Shown here piece after piece: positions 17,403-26,719 of a DNA stretch of 64,000 nucleotides (position 1 is the stretch's first letter; each line of letters opens with the position of its first letter). Origin of the DNA: Sphaerisporangium sp. TRM90804 (GTDB lineage Bacteria > Actinomycetota > Actinomycetes > Streptosporangiales > Streptosporangiaceae); contig NZ_JARWAC010000030.1 of the NCBI RefSeq assembly GCF_029846175.1, forward strand, positions 62,001 through 126,000, read 5' to 3'. The notes beneath the pieces are model-generated. The model was not told the origin of the DNA, ran no database searches, and saw only the letters and a list, made by a program, of their open reading frames with translations. The translations under genes were made by a program, and so were the position numbers.

Positions 17403-18866
17403 TCATGAATGTTGGCCGACGCGCCGCCGCCGCCCGGTGGCGCGGGGAAGCTTCGCGAAGGCGAGCCCGGCGGCGAGGCAGGCGACCGGGATCACCGGGA
17501 CGACGTAGCGGTGGTCGAAGGCGGCGATCAGGGGCGGCAGCACGAGCAGCGTCACGGCGACCGCCCACGGCAGCAGCACGTCGCCGCCCACACGTCGCCA
17601 TCGGGCGACCACCCCGGCCAGGCCGATCAGCATGATCAACGCCAGCAGGGGGCCGCGCACGTAGCCCTGCTCCTGGTAGCCGCGCAGCCAGCCCGCGTAG
17701 GGCTCGACGATCGCGGTGTCGCCGCTGTGTCCCTGGTAGGCGGTGGTCAGCTCGGGCGCGGTGCGGTCGCCGGAGGCGACCTTGTCGGTGAAGGGGTCGA
17801 TGGCCGCGGGGAAGACGTAGGCGCTCTGCGGGCCGACGACGGGGTAGACCCGGCGCGTCCACTCGAAGGCCCACAGCGCGTCGCCGACGCCGGTGAGCAG
17901 GAAGTCGACCGGCTGCGCCAGGATCGCCTGCCGCGCGAAGGCGCCCGCGAGCCGCTCGCGGTCGGCGTCCTTCTCGACCTCGGCGATCGGGGAGTCCTCC
18001 TTCCAGATGTAGGACGGAGGGGCCACGCGCTGGTCGACGGGGTCGGTGGGGCAGAGGATTCTCTCCTCGCCGGCCGGCCTGATCTCCGCGCAGTCGGCGA
18101 AGCTCATGGTGCGGGCCCAGAGCCAGACGTTGCTCTGCCCGAGCCCGTAGGTGCCGTGCTCGCTGTGGAACCACACGGCGTACCCGCCGATGCCCACCAC
18201 CGCGGCGAGCGCGGTGGCCAGCACCGCCCGCCACCCCGCGCGCAGCAGCGGCATGCCCACGAGCACGACGACCACCAGGGCCAGCCCCACGGTGCGGGTG
18301 AGCGTGGCCGCCGCCAGCAGCAGCCCGGCCCCGGCCGCCGCCCACACCGCCGGGCGGTCGCGCCACAGCAGGACGGTGACCGCCGCCGTCACCAGGAACG
18401 TGAACAGCAGGTCGGCCATGACCAGGTGTTCGAGCTGCACCAGGTGGACGTCGAGCAGCACCGGGGCCGCCGCCAGGGTGGCCCCCCAGCCGGGCAGCCG
18501 GGCGCGGCGCCGCAGCAGCGCGTAGACGCAGACGGCCATGGCCAGGCCGAGCAGATGCTGCGCGACGGCCACGGCCGTGAAGCTCTCGAGCGGTCGCAGC
18601 AGCCACAGGAACAGCGAGTAGCCCGACGGCCGCGAGTCGAGCGGCTGAGGGTCGAGCGCCGCGTTGAGGTACGCGAAGGAGTCGGCCCAGAACCACAGCG
18701 CCGGGCGGTAACCGAGCACGGCCACCAGCCGCAGGGCCGCTCCGGCGGCCAGCGCGAGCAGGAACACCCAGTGGGCGCGCAGGAAGGAGCCGACCGGCGC
18801 GGTGCGGGCGCCGGTGGCCTCGGCGGCCATGGGGCCGGCCGCGCTCGGAGCCGTGCCCGGCAGCAC
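17403..18866 (-). CDS. Polytopic membrane glycosyltransferase-like protein (GT39/PMT superfamily)
   Basis: 487 residues with about ten hydrophobic segments. The first extracytoplasmic loop has [15 protein letters not shown], where the acidic residue and following aromatic resemble the catalytic loop of PMT/GT-C enzymes. A large soluble loop lies around residues 245-395, and the C-terminus is short and basic (RRRRVGQHS). Such proteins transfer a sugar from a polyprenyl-phosphate donor to an envelope acceptor. The acceptor is unknown. The start at 18866 follows AGGAGGT at a suitable distance on the minus strand. Confidence 0.75.
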   Translation of the reverse strand: MLPGTAPSAAGPMAAEATGARTAPVGSFLRAHWVFLLALAAGAALRLVAVLGYRPALWFWADSFAYLNAALDPQPLDSRPSGYSLFLWLLRPLESFTAVAVAQHLLGLAMAVCVYALLRRRARLPGWGATLAAAPVLLDVHLVQLEHLVMADLLFTFLVTAAVTVLLWRDRPAVWAAAGAGLLLAAATLTRTVGLALVVVVLVGMPLLRAGWRAVLATALAAVVGIGGYAVWFHSEHGTYGLGQSNVWLWARTMSFADCAEIRPAGEERILCPTDPVDQRVAPPSYIWKEDSPIAEVEKDADRERLAGAFARQAILAQPVDFLLTGVGDALWAFEWTRRVYPVVGPQSAYVFPAAIDPFTDKVASGDRTAPELTTAYQGHSGDTAIVEPYAGWLRGYQEQGYVRGPLLALIMLIGLAGVVARWRRVGGDVLLPWAVAVTLLVLPPLIAAFDHRYVVPVIPVACLAAGLAFAKLPRATGRRRRVGQHS

Positions 18867-19214
18867 CTGAACCTCCTCGGGGTGACGACGGGGCCTTCAT
18901 GCTAAGCGGCCCCGGAGACCGGCCATGCCCGTTGTCCACAGGGTGCCCGAGCCGTTACCGCCGGGTGATCGCGGTGATACGGATGGCGTCCTGCATCGGC
19001 GGCTTTCCGGATGGCGGGCTCGCGCAAACAATGAAGGGATGCGGCACGGATAAGGCGGGAGAATCCCGGGCTGAGCAGGTCATTCCTTACCTCCCGGCAC
19101 CGCTCGGCGAGCCCTGCCGGGGATGTGCCGCGCTTTCGTCGGGATTTTACCGGACGGTTCCGGCGGCTCGGACGGGGTGTTTCGCGAATGGTGCGCCTTT
19201 GGTCCTCGACCAGC
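18867..19214. other. Intergenic region without a supported gene
   Basis: About 350 bases between two minus-strand genes. It contains one sequence TTGTCCACA (18932-18940), which equals the actinobacterial DnaA-box consensus, but it is isolated. Several short GC hairpins are present and no ORF with coding character. Confidence 0.4.
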
Positions 19215-19655
19215 TCAGGACGGCTTCCGTTGGCGGGGAAGGGAAACACCCCCCTTATCGTCTTGTCGCCGGTATTCGACCTGAAACCATACCGTGCGCC
19301 CGGCGGTGTCCTCGTAGACGTCCCAGCGGTACGCGAGCGCGTCGACGAGCAGCAGGCCTCGCCCGCTTTCAGCCGTCTCATCCCCTCGGACGTGCGGAAC
19401 CGTGTCGCCGCCGGCGTCCACGACGTCGACGTGGATGACGTCATGACAGTCGGCGAGGGCCAACGTCACCTTTCCGCCATTTCGCGAGTCGGAATGGACC
19501 ACGGCGTTCGTGACGACTTCGGACACGAGCAGCGTCACGTCATCCAGGGCCGGGTGGTCGTCGCCGAGTTTCGCCCGCACATACTCGCGCGCCGAGGACA
19601 CCGACGCGGGATGACCGGCAAGCTCGATGACGCCCAGCAGGCTTCCTATCCTCAT
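19215..19655 (-). CDS. HATPase_c anti-sigma-factor-type ATP-binding protein
   Basis: 146 residues from the ATG at 19655 (AAGGCGAGG upstream); a TTG nine codons earlier is possible. Motifs of the RsbW/SpoIIAB-like ATPase fold are VTLLVSEVVTNAVVHS (N box), VDVVDAGG (G1) and ESGRGLLLVDALA (G2). Single-domain proteins of this kind are very numerous in actinomycetes beside XRE-DUF397 clusters, as in the abaA/whiJ type loci. This one is divergent from such a cluster. It may bind an anti-anti-sigma partner or a regulator, and the target sigma factor is unknown. Confidence 0.88.
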   Translation of the reverse strand: MRIGSLLGVIELAGHPASVSSAREYVRAKLGDDHPALDDVTLLVSEVVTNAVVHSDSRNGGKVTLALADCHDVIHVDVVDAGGDTVPHVRGDETAESGRGLLLVDALAYRWDVYEDTAGRTVWFQVEYRRQDDKGGVSLPRQRKPS

Positions 19656-19688
19656 GCCCTCGCCTTTTCGCTGACTGGACAATAACGT

Positions 19689-19810
19689 CTGGTAACTTCG
19701 CTTTACCAGCGTGTCAACGGCGGGCTACGATCGGTAGCGCAATTCCCCCACGCTGTGACCACAGCTCACGTAAGCAATTCGGTTAGTCGACCGATACATT
19801 GCGCTTATAC
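19689..19810. promoter_or_regulatory. Divergent control region with two inverted repeats
   Basis: CTGGTAA-N7-TTACCAG spans 19689-19709, nearest the ATPase gene. TCGGT-N6-ACCGA spans 19779-19794. A TTATAC -10-like element at 19805-19810 lies only about 15 bases before the TTG start of the XRE gene, implying a nearly leaderless transcript. The symmetric sites are candidates for binding by the adjacent XRE regulator. Confidence 0.45.
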
Positions 19811-19825
19811 CTGGGTAGGTGAGAT

Positions 19826-20668
19826 TTGTCCCGACAGGTAGACCCCCACGAATCCCCTCGCGCCATCTTCGCCTTCGAGCTGCGCCGTCACCGCCAGGCG
19901 GCGCACCTGACCCAACGTCAGCTCGCAGAGCGCATGGGATTCTCCGACTCCATGGTCAACATGGTCGAGGTCGCCAAGCGCCCCCCGTCCCGCCGCTTCG
20001 CCGAACTCTGCGACCAGGTCTTCGGCCTCGACGGCACCATGGCGCGCCTCTACGCCGCCACGACGTGGAACAAGGCGCCCGAATACCTCCGCCCCTGGCT
20101 GGAGGAGGAAGACGACGCCACGGGTCTACGAACCTGGCAGCCCGCGATGGTCCCGGGCCTGCTCCAGACGCAGGCTTACGCACGGGAGATCATCGGCACG
20201 ATCCCGGGCATCACCGAGGAGGAGCTGGAGAAAAGGCTGGTGAACCGCATGCAGCGACAAGCCATCCTGCATCGCGACCGGCCCCCAAGCCTGAACGTGA
20301 TCATCGATGAGGCTGTGCTCTATCGGGTCATCGGTGACGCCGAGGTTATGCGGGAACAACTGACGCATCTGCTTGAGGTCGCGCGGCATCCCCAGGTGAC
20401 CATTCAGGTTGTTCCCAGCACGATCCGGGCGCACTGTGGGATGGCAGGCGGCTTCATCATCGCCGAGCGGAACGGGTCCCCCTATGCCGCGTACACGGAT
20501 GCGCAGCCCTTCGGACGAACCTTCGACGATCGCCGCTTGATCGCAGAGCTGGTCCGTCTATATGACGCGCTCCGGGCAGAGGCCGTGCCGTTCAGCCAGT
20601 CCCTCCGACTCATAGAGGAAGCGGTGAACCAAAGTGGCACAAGACCTACAAGGCGCACAGTGGCGTAA
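19826..20668 (+). CDS. XRE-family regulator with DUF5753 domain (WhiJ/AbaA-like)
   Basis: 280 residues from a TTG start. The N-terminal helix-turn-helix (residues 15-70) reads HLTQRQLAERMGFSDSMVNMVE. The DUF5753 domain covers roughly 95-270 (QPAMVPGLLQTQAYAREI, IDEAVLYRVIGD, VTIQVVPSTIRAHCGMAGGF shown in parts). This domain pair defines the whiJ/abaA ORFA-type regulators tied to development and secondary metabolism in Streptomyces. Its 3' end overlaps the first DUF397 gene by 35 bases, an arrangement usual for partners that act together. Confidence 0.93.
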   Translation: MSRQVDPHESPRAIFAFELRRHRQAAHLTQRQLAERMGFSDSMVNMVEVAKRPPSRRFAELCDQVFGLDGTMARLYAATTWNKAPEYLRPWLEEEDDATGLRTWQPAMVPGLLQTQAYAREIIGTIPGITEEELEKRLVNRMQRQAILHRDRPPSLNVIIDEAVLYRVIGDAEVMREQLTHLLEVARHPQVTIQVVPSTIRAHCGMAGGFIIAERNGSPYAAYTDAQPFGRTFDDRRLIAELVRLYDALRAEAVPFSQSLRLIEEAVNQSGTRPTRRTVA

Positions 20669-20831
20669 GAGCAGCTTCAGCGCCGCCCAAGGCGAGTGCG
20701 TCGAGGTAGCGTCAAATCTCCCAGCCCTACGCGCCGTACGGGACAGCAAGAGCCCCACCTTCCCGGCGCTCATAGTGTCCCCGGCGGAGTGGTCGAGGTT
20801 CGTGGCCGCCGTAGATGGCGGCCAGATCTGA
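20634..20831 (+). CDS. DUF397 protein (first of two)
   Basis: 65 residues from a GTG inside the XRE gene. It carries the DUF397 signature: QWRKSSFSAAQGECVEVA, AVRDSKSP and a terminal VSPAEWSRFVAAV. In Streptomyces these small acidic proteins counter or tune the neighbouring DUF5753 XRE regulator; by analogy it is the cognate antagonist here. It is closely similar to the next gene. Confidence 0.9.
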   Translation: MAQDLQGAQWRKSSFSAAQGECVEVASNLPALRAVRDSKSPTFPALIVSPAEWSRFVAAVDGGQI

Positions 20832-20860
20832 GCCCCGAACAGAGGGATCGGTGAACTGCG

Positions 20861-21052
20861 ATGACACGAGACCTTCGGGCTGCGCGGTGGCGTAAGAGCG
20901 CTTACAGCGCCGATCAGGGTGACTGTGTCGAGGTGGCGTCGAACCTCCTCGGGGTGCGTGCCGTTCGCGACAGCAAGAGTCCGGCCGTTCCGGCGCTGGT
21001 CGTGTCGTCCGCCGAGTGGTCGGCTTTCGTGAATGGGATCAAGCGGGTGTGA
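20861..21052 (+). CDS. DUF397 protein (second of two)
   Basis: 63 residues. It repeats the first copy nearly throughout: ARWRKSAYSADQGDCVEVA, AVRDSKSP, VSSAEWSAFV. The two genes are 29 bases apart and appear to be a tandem duplication, which would give two antitoxin-like partners for one XRE protein. A strong terminator follows. Confidence 0.9.
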   Translation: MTRDLRAARWRKSAYSADQGDCVEVASNLLGVRAVRDSKSPAVPALVVSSAEWSAFVNGIKRV

Positions 21053-21058
21053 GCCGAG

Positions 21059-21090
21059 ATCCCGGCCCTCACTATGGTGGGGGCCGGGAT
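21059..21090 (+). terminator. Intrinsic terminator after the DUF397 genes
   Basis: ATCCCGGCCC (21059-21068) pairs perfectly with GGGCCGGGAT (21081-21090) across a 12-base loop and is followed by TTTG. It lies seven bases after the stop of the second DUF397 gene. It also argues against the in-frame ATG at 21074 as the start of the next gene. Confidence 0.75.
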
Positions 21091-21121
21091 TTGTGGCGCC
21101 CCGTGGCCGAGAATGCTCCAT

Positions 21122-21910
21122 ATGCGGATCTGGTTGAGAGACTACGCGGCGTTCGTACGCGAGAAGCTTCCAGCGGAGACGGCGGAACGACTGATCGAGC
21201 TGGCCCGCCCGGCGATCCGGCTCTCCCGGGCGAGTGAAGGCGACGAACCGGTCGGTCGGCTCGGGGGGACGGCCGTCCTGCCGCCGACCATGGAGGTGCC
21301 GCCCGGCATGGCGCTCGCCGTCGAACTCGACTGCGCCCGCCTGAACCGCTACGAGGTCGACATCGCGTTACCCGCCGACGGCACGCTGCTGTTCTTCACC
21401 GAACTCGAAGGCGACAGGGCGGAGGTCGTCTACCTGCCGGTCGGCACGGCCGTGGTCCCGCGTCCCGCGCCGTACGAACACCCCGAACTGCCGCTGACCG
21501 CCTCGACCGTGGCGACCTGGCCGGAAGGGTGCCAGCCGGTCCTGGTGCAGGCCTTCGGCGGCGTCCCCGAGACGTACGAGGCGGTCTGGCACCACGACGA
21601 CTTCGCCGAGTCGATCGCAAACTACGGACACGACGCCTTCCCGGGCCCCCTGCACCAGGTGGGCGGCTACTCCGTCGCCTTCCAGAACCCGGTCGAGGCC
21701 GAGGCGGCCCAGGACGCCGGTGCCGGCTGGTACGGCGACCCCACGTTCTTCGCCGAGGCGAGCCAATGGGTCACCCTGCTGCAACTCGCCGAGGACACCG
21801 ACGCCGACATGATCTGGGGCGACGGCGCCTTCGCGATCTGGGCCATCCGCGCCGACGCCCTGGCGGCCCGCGACTTCGAGAAGACCTACTTCTACCTCCA
21901 GGGCCACTGA
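21122..21910 (+). CDS. DUF1963 (YwqG-like) protein
   Basis: 262 residues from the ATG at 21122. The domain is recognisable by [11 protein letters not shown] near the start, LFFTELEGD, the [12 protein letters not shown] segment and [11 protein letters not shown] near the end. Proteins of this family are cytoplasmic, widespread and without an agreed function. The usual C-terminal QCY-type ending is replaced by YFYLQGH. It converges with sdaA, the stops being only 19 bases apart. Confidence 0.85.
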   Translation: MRIWLRDYAAFVREKLPAETAERLIELARPAIRLSRASEGDEPVGRLGGTAVLPPTMEVPPGMALAVELDCARLNRYEVDIALPADGTLLFFTELEGDRAEVVYLPVGTAVVPRPAPYEHPELPLTASTVATWPEGCQPVLVQAFGGVPETYEAVWHHDDFAESIANYGHDAFPGPLHQVGGYSVAFQNPVEAEAAQDAGAGWYGDPTFFAEASQWVTLLQLAEDTDADMIWGDGAFAIWAIRADALAARDFEKTYFYLQGH

Positions 21911-21929
21911 ACGGCCGGCCCCGGGCACA

Positions 21930-23306
21930 TCAGCACTCGATGACGTTGACGGCCAGGCCGCCTCGGCTGGTTTCCTTGTACTTGTCGAGCATGTCGCGGC
22001 CGGTGTCGCGCATGGTCTTGATGGCCTTGTCGAGGGAGACGAAGTGGCGGCCGTCGCCTCGCAGGGCCATGCGGGTGGCGGTGATGGCCTTGATGGAGGC
22101 CACCGCGTTGCGTTCGATGCAGGGGATCTGCACCAGGCCGCCGATGGGGTCGCAGGTGAGGCCGAGGTTGTGTTCGATGCCGATCTCGGCGGCGTTCTCG
22201 ACCTGTTCGGGGGTGCCGCCCAGGGCCTCGGTGAGGCCGGCGGCGGCCATGGAGCAGGCGGAGCCGACCTCGCCCTGGCAGCCGACCTCGGCGCCGGAGA
22301 TGGAGGCGTTCTCCTTGAACAGGACGCCGATCGCCCCGGCGGTGAGCAGGAAGCGGACGACGCCGTCGTCGTCGGCCTGCGGCACGAAGCGTTCGTAGTA
22401 CGTCAGCACGGCCGGGATGATGCCCGCCGCGCCGTTGGTGGGGGCGGTGACGATGCGGCCGCCGGCCGCGTTCTCCTCGTTCACGGCCAGGGCGAACAGG
22501 GTGACCCAGTCCATGACCTGGAGCGGGTCCTTCTCGGTGCTCTCGCTCTGCAGGCGCCGGTACAGCTTGTTGGCCCGCCGCTTGACCTTCAGGCCGCCCG
22601 GCAGCATGCCCTCCTTGGCGGTGCCGCGCCGGACGCACTCGGTCATGACGGCCCAAAGCTCCAGCAGGGCCGACCTGATCTCCTGCTCTGAGCGGCCGAA
22701 CGCGGTCTCGTTCTGCAGCATGAGGCCGGAGACCGACAGACCGGTCTCCGAGCAACGCGCGAGCAGCTCGGCGGCCGTGGTGAAGGGGTGGGGCAGCTCG
22801 GTGTCGTCGGCCTTGATGCGGTCGGCGCCGGTGGCGTTCTCGTCCACGACGAACCCGCCGCCCACCGAGTAGTACACCTTCTCGCGCAGGGGCTCCCCCT
22901 CTGCCGACAGCGCGGTGAAGAGCATGCCGTTCGGGTGGTGCGGCAGCGAGACCTTGCGCTCGAAGACCAGGTCGTCCCCGACCTTGAACGGGATCTCCCG
23001 CTCGGCGAAGAGCCGCAGCGTGCCGCTCTCGCGCATCGCCGCCAGCCTGCCCTCGACGGCGTCCACGTCGACCAGCTCGGGCTTCTCGCCCGACAGGCCG
23101 AGCAGGACGGCCTTGTCGCTGCCGTGCCCCTTGCCGGTCAGCCCCAGCGAGCCGTACAGGATGACCTTGACCCGCGCCGTCTTCTCCAGCAGGCCGTCGT
23201 CGCGCAGCCCCCGGGCGAACTTGTGCGCCGCCGCCATCGGCCCGCCGGTGTGCGAGCTGGACGGGCCGATGCCGACCTTGAACAGGTCGAACACGCTGAT
23301 CGCCAT
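21930..23306 (-). CDS. sdaA: L-serine ammonia-lyase (iron-sulfur, single chain)
   Basis: 458 residues, the size of fused alpha-beta SdaA enzymes. It converts L-serine to pyruvate and ammonia using an oxygen-labile 4Fe-4S cluster. The N-terminal segment [20 protein letters not shown] is diagnostic. Cluster cysteines fall in [16 protein letters not shown] and [12 protein letters not shown], and the C-terminal cysteine is the penultimate VIEC, as in the type 2 enzymes where the tail plugs the active site. It follows gcvT-gcvH on the same strand, linking glycine cleavage to serine disposal. Confidence 0.96.
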   Translation of the reverse strand: MAISVFDLFKVGIGPSSSHTGGPMAAAHKFARGLRDDGLLEKTARVKVILYGSLGLTGKGHGSDKAVLLGLSGEKPELVDVDAVEGRLAAMRESGTLRLFAEREIPFKVGDDLVFERKVSLPHHPNGMLFTALSAEGEPLREKVYYSVGGGFVVDENATGADRIKADDTELPHPFTTAAELLARCSETGLSVSGLMLQNETAFGRSEQEIRSALLELWAVMTECVRRGTAKEGMLPGGLKVKRRANKLYRRLQSESTEKDPLQVMDWVTLFALAVNEENAAGGRIVTAPTNGAAGIIPAVLTYYERFVPQADDDGVVRFLLTAGAIGVLFKENASISGAEVGCQGEVGSACSMAAAGLTEALGGTPEQVENAAEIGIEHNLGLTCDPIGGLVQIPCIERNAVASIKAITATRMALRGDGRHFVSLDKAIKTMRDTGRDMLDKYKETSRGGLAVNVIEC

Positions 23307-23343
23307 GGACGTCCGCCCTTCTGGGACAGTCTGGACAGTGACA

Positions 23344-23391
23344 GGCCCGCCCCGGCCGGGACGAGGGGTGGTGACCCGGCCGGGGCGGGCC
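23344..23391 (-). terminator. 17-bp perfect hairpin between gcvH and sdaA
   Basis: GGCCCGCCCCGGCCGGG (23344-23360) pairs with its exact complement at 23375-23391 across a 14-base loop. It sits in the 149-base gap between the gcvH stop and the sdaA start, so it may terminate or reduce read-through into sdaA, which would then have partly separate expression. No U-tract follows. Confidence 0.65.
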
Positions 23392-23455
23392 CAGAGGCCG
23401 ATCGTTTACGAGGCTGGGGGGTGGACGCCGGAGGGCCTCGGCCGTGGAACCTGGG

Positions 23456-23845
23456 TCAGGACTCCACCGTGGTGACGGTGGTGTACTCGTCGGCGGTGAG
23501 CAGGTCTTCGGGGTCGCCCTCCATGCGGACGCGGAACAGCCAGCCCTCGCCGTAAGGGTCGGAATTGATCAGCGAAGGGTCGTCCACGACGGTGTCGTTG
23601 GTCTCGACGACCTCGCCGGTGACCGGCGCGTAGATGTCGCTCACCGACTTGGTCGACTCGACCTCGCCGATGGCGTCACCCGCCTCGATGGTGGCGCCCA
23701 CCTCGGGCAACTGCACGAACACCACGTCGCCCAGCGACTCGGCGGCGTACGCCGTGATGCCCACGGTCACGGTGAGGCCGTCGTCGAGACCGGCCACCCA
23801 CTCGTGCTCCTTGGTGTAGCTGAGCTCCTGGGGAATGCTGCTCAC
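23456..23845 (-). CDS. gcvH: Glycine cleavage system H protein
   Basis: 129 residues, a normal GcvH length. The lipoyl carrier shuttles the aminomethyl group between P, T and L proteins. The lipoylated lysine is Lys66 in [14 protein letters not shown], and the surrounding [16 protein letters not shown] and [11 protein letters not shown] motifs are conserved. The ATG overlaps the gcvT stop (ATGA), so translation is coupled. Confidence 0.97.
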   Translation of the reverse strand: MSSIPQELSYTKEHEWVAGLDDGLTVTVGITAYAAESLGDVVFVQLPEVGATIEAGDAIGEVESTKSVSDIYAPVTGEVVETNDTVVDDPSLINSDPYGEGWLFRVRMEGDPEDLLTADEYTTVTTVES

Positions 23846-24930
23846 ATGCTCCTCCGGTAAAAAGGCAGGTCAACCACGTCGACCGGTTCATGGCTACCAC
23901 GGATGTCGACCGCCAGGCCGTCGGACACGTCGGTGTCCACGTAGGCCATCGCGATCGGCTTGCCGACGGACTGGGAGGGCGCACCGCTGGTGACCTCTCC
24001 GACGACGGCGCCGTCACCGAGCACCACGGGGTATCCGTGGCGCGGCACCCGGCGGCCCCGCGCGACCAGGCCGATCAGGCGCCGGCGCGGCGGGACGTCC
24101 TTCAACGGCGCGAGCGCCGCGCGACCGACGAAGTCGCCCGGCTTGCCGAACTTGACGACGCGGCCGAGGCCGGCGTCGAAGGGGGTGAGGCCCGCGTTCA
24201 GCTCGTTGCCGTACAACGGCATGCCGGCCTCCAGGCGGAGCGTGTCGCGGGCCGACAGGCCCGCGGGGCGCAGGCCGAAGGCGTCGCCCGCCTTGGCCAG
24301 CTCCTGCCACAGCGGGACGGCGTCGGCGGCGGCGACGAACAGCTCGAAGCCGTCCTCGCCGGTGTAGCCGGTGCGGGCGATGAACGCCTCGGCCCCGGCG
24401 ACGGTGCCCGGCACGCCGGCGTAGTACTTCAGCGCGGGCAGATCGGCGTCGGTGAGCGTGCTGAGGATCTCCAGGGCGCGCGGCCCCTGGACCGCGACCA
24501 GCGCGTACGCGTCGGACTGGTCGTCGACCTCGGCGTCGAAGCCCTCGGCGCGCTCGGCCAGCTCGTCCGCCACGCGCGCGTAGTTGGAGGCGTTGGCCAC
24601 GACGAGGAACCGGTCGTCGCCCTGCCGGTAGACGATCAGGTCGTCCAGCACCCCGCCGTCGGCGGCGCAGATCATCGTGTAGCGGGCGCGGCCGGTCTCC
24701 AGCGCGGACAGGTGGCCGACGAGCGCGTAGTCGAGCGCCTCGCCCGCCTGGGGCCCGGTGACGAAGATCTCGCCCATGTGGGACAGGTCGAACAGCCCGG
24801 CCGCCGTGCGCACCGCGTTGTGCTCGGCGGACTCGCTGCCGTAGCGCAACGGCATCAGCCAGCCGGCGAAGTCGGTGAGCGTGGCGCCGAGGCTCTCGTG
24901 AACCTCGCGGAGCGGTGTGGATCTGGACAT
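23842..24930 (-). CDS. gcvT: Aminomethyltransferase (glycine cleavage T protein)
   Basis: 362 residues from the ATG at 24930, which has GAGG eight bases upstream; a GTG three codons earlier abuts that site. GcvT releases ammonia from the aminomethyl-lipoyl intermediate and gives methylene-tetrahydrofolate. Typical motifs are [33 protein letters not shown] and the C-terminal [19 protein letters not shown]. It is the first gene behind the glycine riboswitch. gcvP is not in the window. Confidence 0.97.
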   Translation of the reverse strand: MSRSTPLREVHESLGATLTDFAGWLMPLRYGSESAEHNAVRTAAGLFDLSHMGEIFVTGPQAGEALDYALVGHLSALETGRARYTMICAADGGVLDDLIVYRQGDDRFLVVANASNYARVADELAERAEGFDAEVDDQSDAYALVAVQGPRALEILSTLTDADLPALKYYAGVPGTVAGAEAFIARTGYTGEDGFELFVAAADAVPLWQELAKAGDAFGLRPAGLSARDTLRLEAGMPLYGNELNAGLTPFDAGLGRVVKFGKPGDFVGRAALAPLKDVPPRRRLIGLVARGRRVPRHGYPVVLGDGAVVGEVTSGAPSQSVGKPIAMAYVDTDVSDGLAVDIRGSHEPVDVVDLPFYRRSM

Positions 24931-24967
24931 GATTCGCACCTCAGGCAGGGTTGGATGACTGCATCCT

Positions 24968-25160
24968 CCCCCTCTGTCATCGGTGCCTGAGAGTTTCGCC
25001 CGAGTTTTACCGGACTTTCACCTTCGGCGAGGCGCCATCGAGGCGGCCTGCTTTCCAGAGAGCACCTGGCCCGAGCGGTCCTTTGCCTTGTGAGGTTCGT
25101 GGGGAGGACTTGCTCCTTCAGGGTTCCTGACCGGCTGTCAGGACGCTCTCCCGCACGGGA
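24968..25160 (-). promoter_or_regulatory. Tandem glycine riboswitch
   Basis: Read on the minus strand, the leader begins CGGGAGAGCGTCC with CCTGAAGGAGCAAG (first aptamer). A second module follows with CGCCGAAGGTGAAAGTCC and the hallmark AAACTCTCAGGCACC, ending GACAGAGGGGGAGG just before gcvT. These are the conserved core blocks of the gcvT-type glycine riboswitch in its two-aptamer form. The 5' edge coincides with the end of the upstream hydrolase gene. Glycine binding is expected to switch on gcvT-gcvH. Confidence 0.9.
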
Positions 25161-25898
25161 TCATCGGTGTTCTGGGCTCACCATACCAACAGGACGGCCC
25201 GAGGTCGCGGCGGCGACCAGCGCCTCGAACAGGTGGCCGTCCCGCCCGGTCTCGGGATGCCACTGCACGCCCAGCGTGAGCGGAAGGCCGGGCAGCTCCA
25301 CGGCCTCCACGGTGCCGTCCTCGGCGGTGGCGCACACCGCGAGCCCGGCGCCGAGCCGGTCGGCGGCCTGGTGGTGGTAGTGCGCCGTCTCGGCGGTGTG
25401 GCCGCCCAGCACGGCTGCCAGCCGGCTCCCGGGCGCCACCCGCACGGGCAGGTGGCCGAACTCACCCGGCGCGGGGGCATGGCCGGAGTGGCCGACCACG
25501 TCGGGCACGTGCTGGTGCAGGCTGCCGCCGAGCAGCACGTTCAGCACCTGCATGCCCCGGCAGATGCCCAGGAACGGCAGCCCGGCCTCCAGCGCGGCGG
25601 CGGCCAGGGCGAACTCCGCCTCGTCGCGGAACGGGCGGACGAAGCCGGTGCGCTCGTGCGCGGCGTGCCCGTACCTGGCCGGGTCGACGTCGCCGCCGCC
25701 GGCGATGATCAGGCCGTCCAGCCGGCCGGCCAGCTCGGCCGGGGCGCCGGCGGGCGGCAGGATGACCGGCTGCCCGCCCGCGCGGGCGACGTGCTCCACG
25801 TAGGCGTACGGCAGCAGCGCGGCCGGCGTCCGCCACACCGTGTAGGAGGCGGGCTCGACGTAGCAGGTGATGCCGATGACCGGCCGCGAGGCGCCCAC
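25161..25898 (-). CDS. Gamma-glutamyl-gamma-aminobutyrate hydrolase family protein (PuuD-like)
   Basis: 245 residues from a GTG two bases after the SDR stop. Class I glutamine amidotransferase-like peptidase C26 fold. The nucleophile is Cys113 in FLGICRGMQ, with IIAGGGDVDP upstream and the His-Glu pair in VQWHPE. It hydrolyses a gamma-glutamyl amide to free glutamate plus an amino acid. In the Puu pathway the substrate is gamma-glutamyl-GABA. Together with the upstream synthetase and aldehyde dehydrogenase it completes a gamma-glutamylated catabolic route. Confidence 0.88.
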   Translation of the reverse strand: MGASRPVIGITCYVEPASYTVWRTPAALLPYAYVEHVARAGGQPVILPPAGAPAELAGRLDGLIIAGGGDVDPARYGHAAHERTGFVRPFRDEAEFALAAAALEAGLPFLGICRGMQVLNVLLGGSLHQHVPDVVGHSGHAPAPGEFGHLPVRVAPGSRLAAVLGGHTAETAHYHHQAADRLGAGLAVCATAEDGTVEAVELPGLPLTLGVQWHPETGRDGHLFEALVAAATSGRPVGMVSPEHR

Positions 25899-25900
25899 GT

Positions 25901-26665
25901 CTACACCGGGGTGACGTACGCGCCGGAGATGCCGCCGTCCACCAGGAACTCCGCGCCGGTGATGAAGCTGGCGTCGTCGGAGGCCAGGAACGCCACCGCG
26001 GCGGCGATCTCGGACGCCTCGGCGAACCGGCCGGCCGGGATGTGCACCAGGCGGCGCGCGGCCCGCTCGGGGTCCTTGGCGAAAAGCTCCTGGAGCAGCG
26101 GCGTGTTGACCGGCCCCGGGCACAGCGCGTTGACCCGGATGCCCTCCCGGGCGAACTGGACGCCCAGCTCGCGCGACATGGCCAGCACCCCGCCCTTGGA
26201 GGCGGTGTAGGAGATCTGCGAGGTGGCCGAGCCCATCACCGCCACGAACGACGCGGTGTTGATGATCGACCCCTTGCCCTGGCGCCGCATGTACGGGATG
26301 GCGTGCTTGCAGCACAGGTACACGCTGGTCAGGTTGACCTCCTGCACCCGCCGCCACGCCTCGATGCCGGTGGACAGGATGGAGTCGTCCTCGGGCGGCG
26401 AGATCCCGGCGTTGTTGAAGGCGATGTCGACGCTGCCGTAGGTCTCGAAGGCCGTCTCGAACATGCGGCTGACGTCCTCCTCGCTGGTGACGTCGGCGCG
26501 GACGAAGACGCCGCCCACCTCTTCGGCCGCCTTGGCGCCGCCCTCCTCGTCGAGGTCGGCGCACACGACCTTCGCGCCCTCCTCGGCGAAGCGGCGGGCG
26601 GTGGCGAGGCCGATGCCGCCCGCCGCCCCGGTGATCACCGCGACGCGGTCTAGCAGGCGTTGCAT
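25901..26665 (-). CDS. Short-chain dehydrogenase/reductase (classical, FabG-like)
   Basis: 254 residues. The Rossmann glycine motif is TGAAGGIG, CADLDEEG suggests an acidic NAD-selecting residue after strand 2, NNAG is present, and the catalytic residues are Ser in NTASF and Y-x-x-x-K in YTASK. The substrate is unknown. Its place between the aldehyde dehydrogenase and the gamma-glutamyl hydrolase suggests oxidation of an alcohol or hydroxyl intermediate in the same pathway rather than fatty-acid synthesis. Confidence 0.88.
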   Translation of the reverse strand: MQRLLDRVAVITGAAGGIGLATARRFAEEGAKVVCADLDEEGGAKAAEEVGGVFVRADVTSEEDVSRMFETAFETYGSVDIAFNNAGISPPEDDSILSTGIEAWRRVQEVNLTSVYLCCKHAIPYMRRQGKGSIINTASFVAVMGSATSQISYTASKGGVLAMSRELGVQFAREGIRVNALCPGPVNTPLLQELFAKDPERAARRLVHIPAGRFAEASEIAAAVAFLASDDASFITGAEFLVDGGISGAYVTPV

Positions 26666-26719
26666 GTCGGAGGAACCCCCTGGTGCTCGTGGACGGTGTG
26701 ACGGGCCGCACCGGCCCGG

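Noticed and set aside
18932-18940. TTGTCCACA, equal to the actinobacterial DnaA-box consensus
   Set aside because: Only one copy and no dnaA/dnaN neighbours, so it is not evidence of a replication origin.
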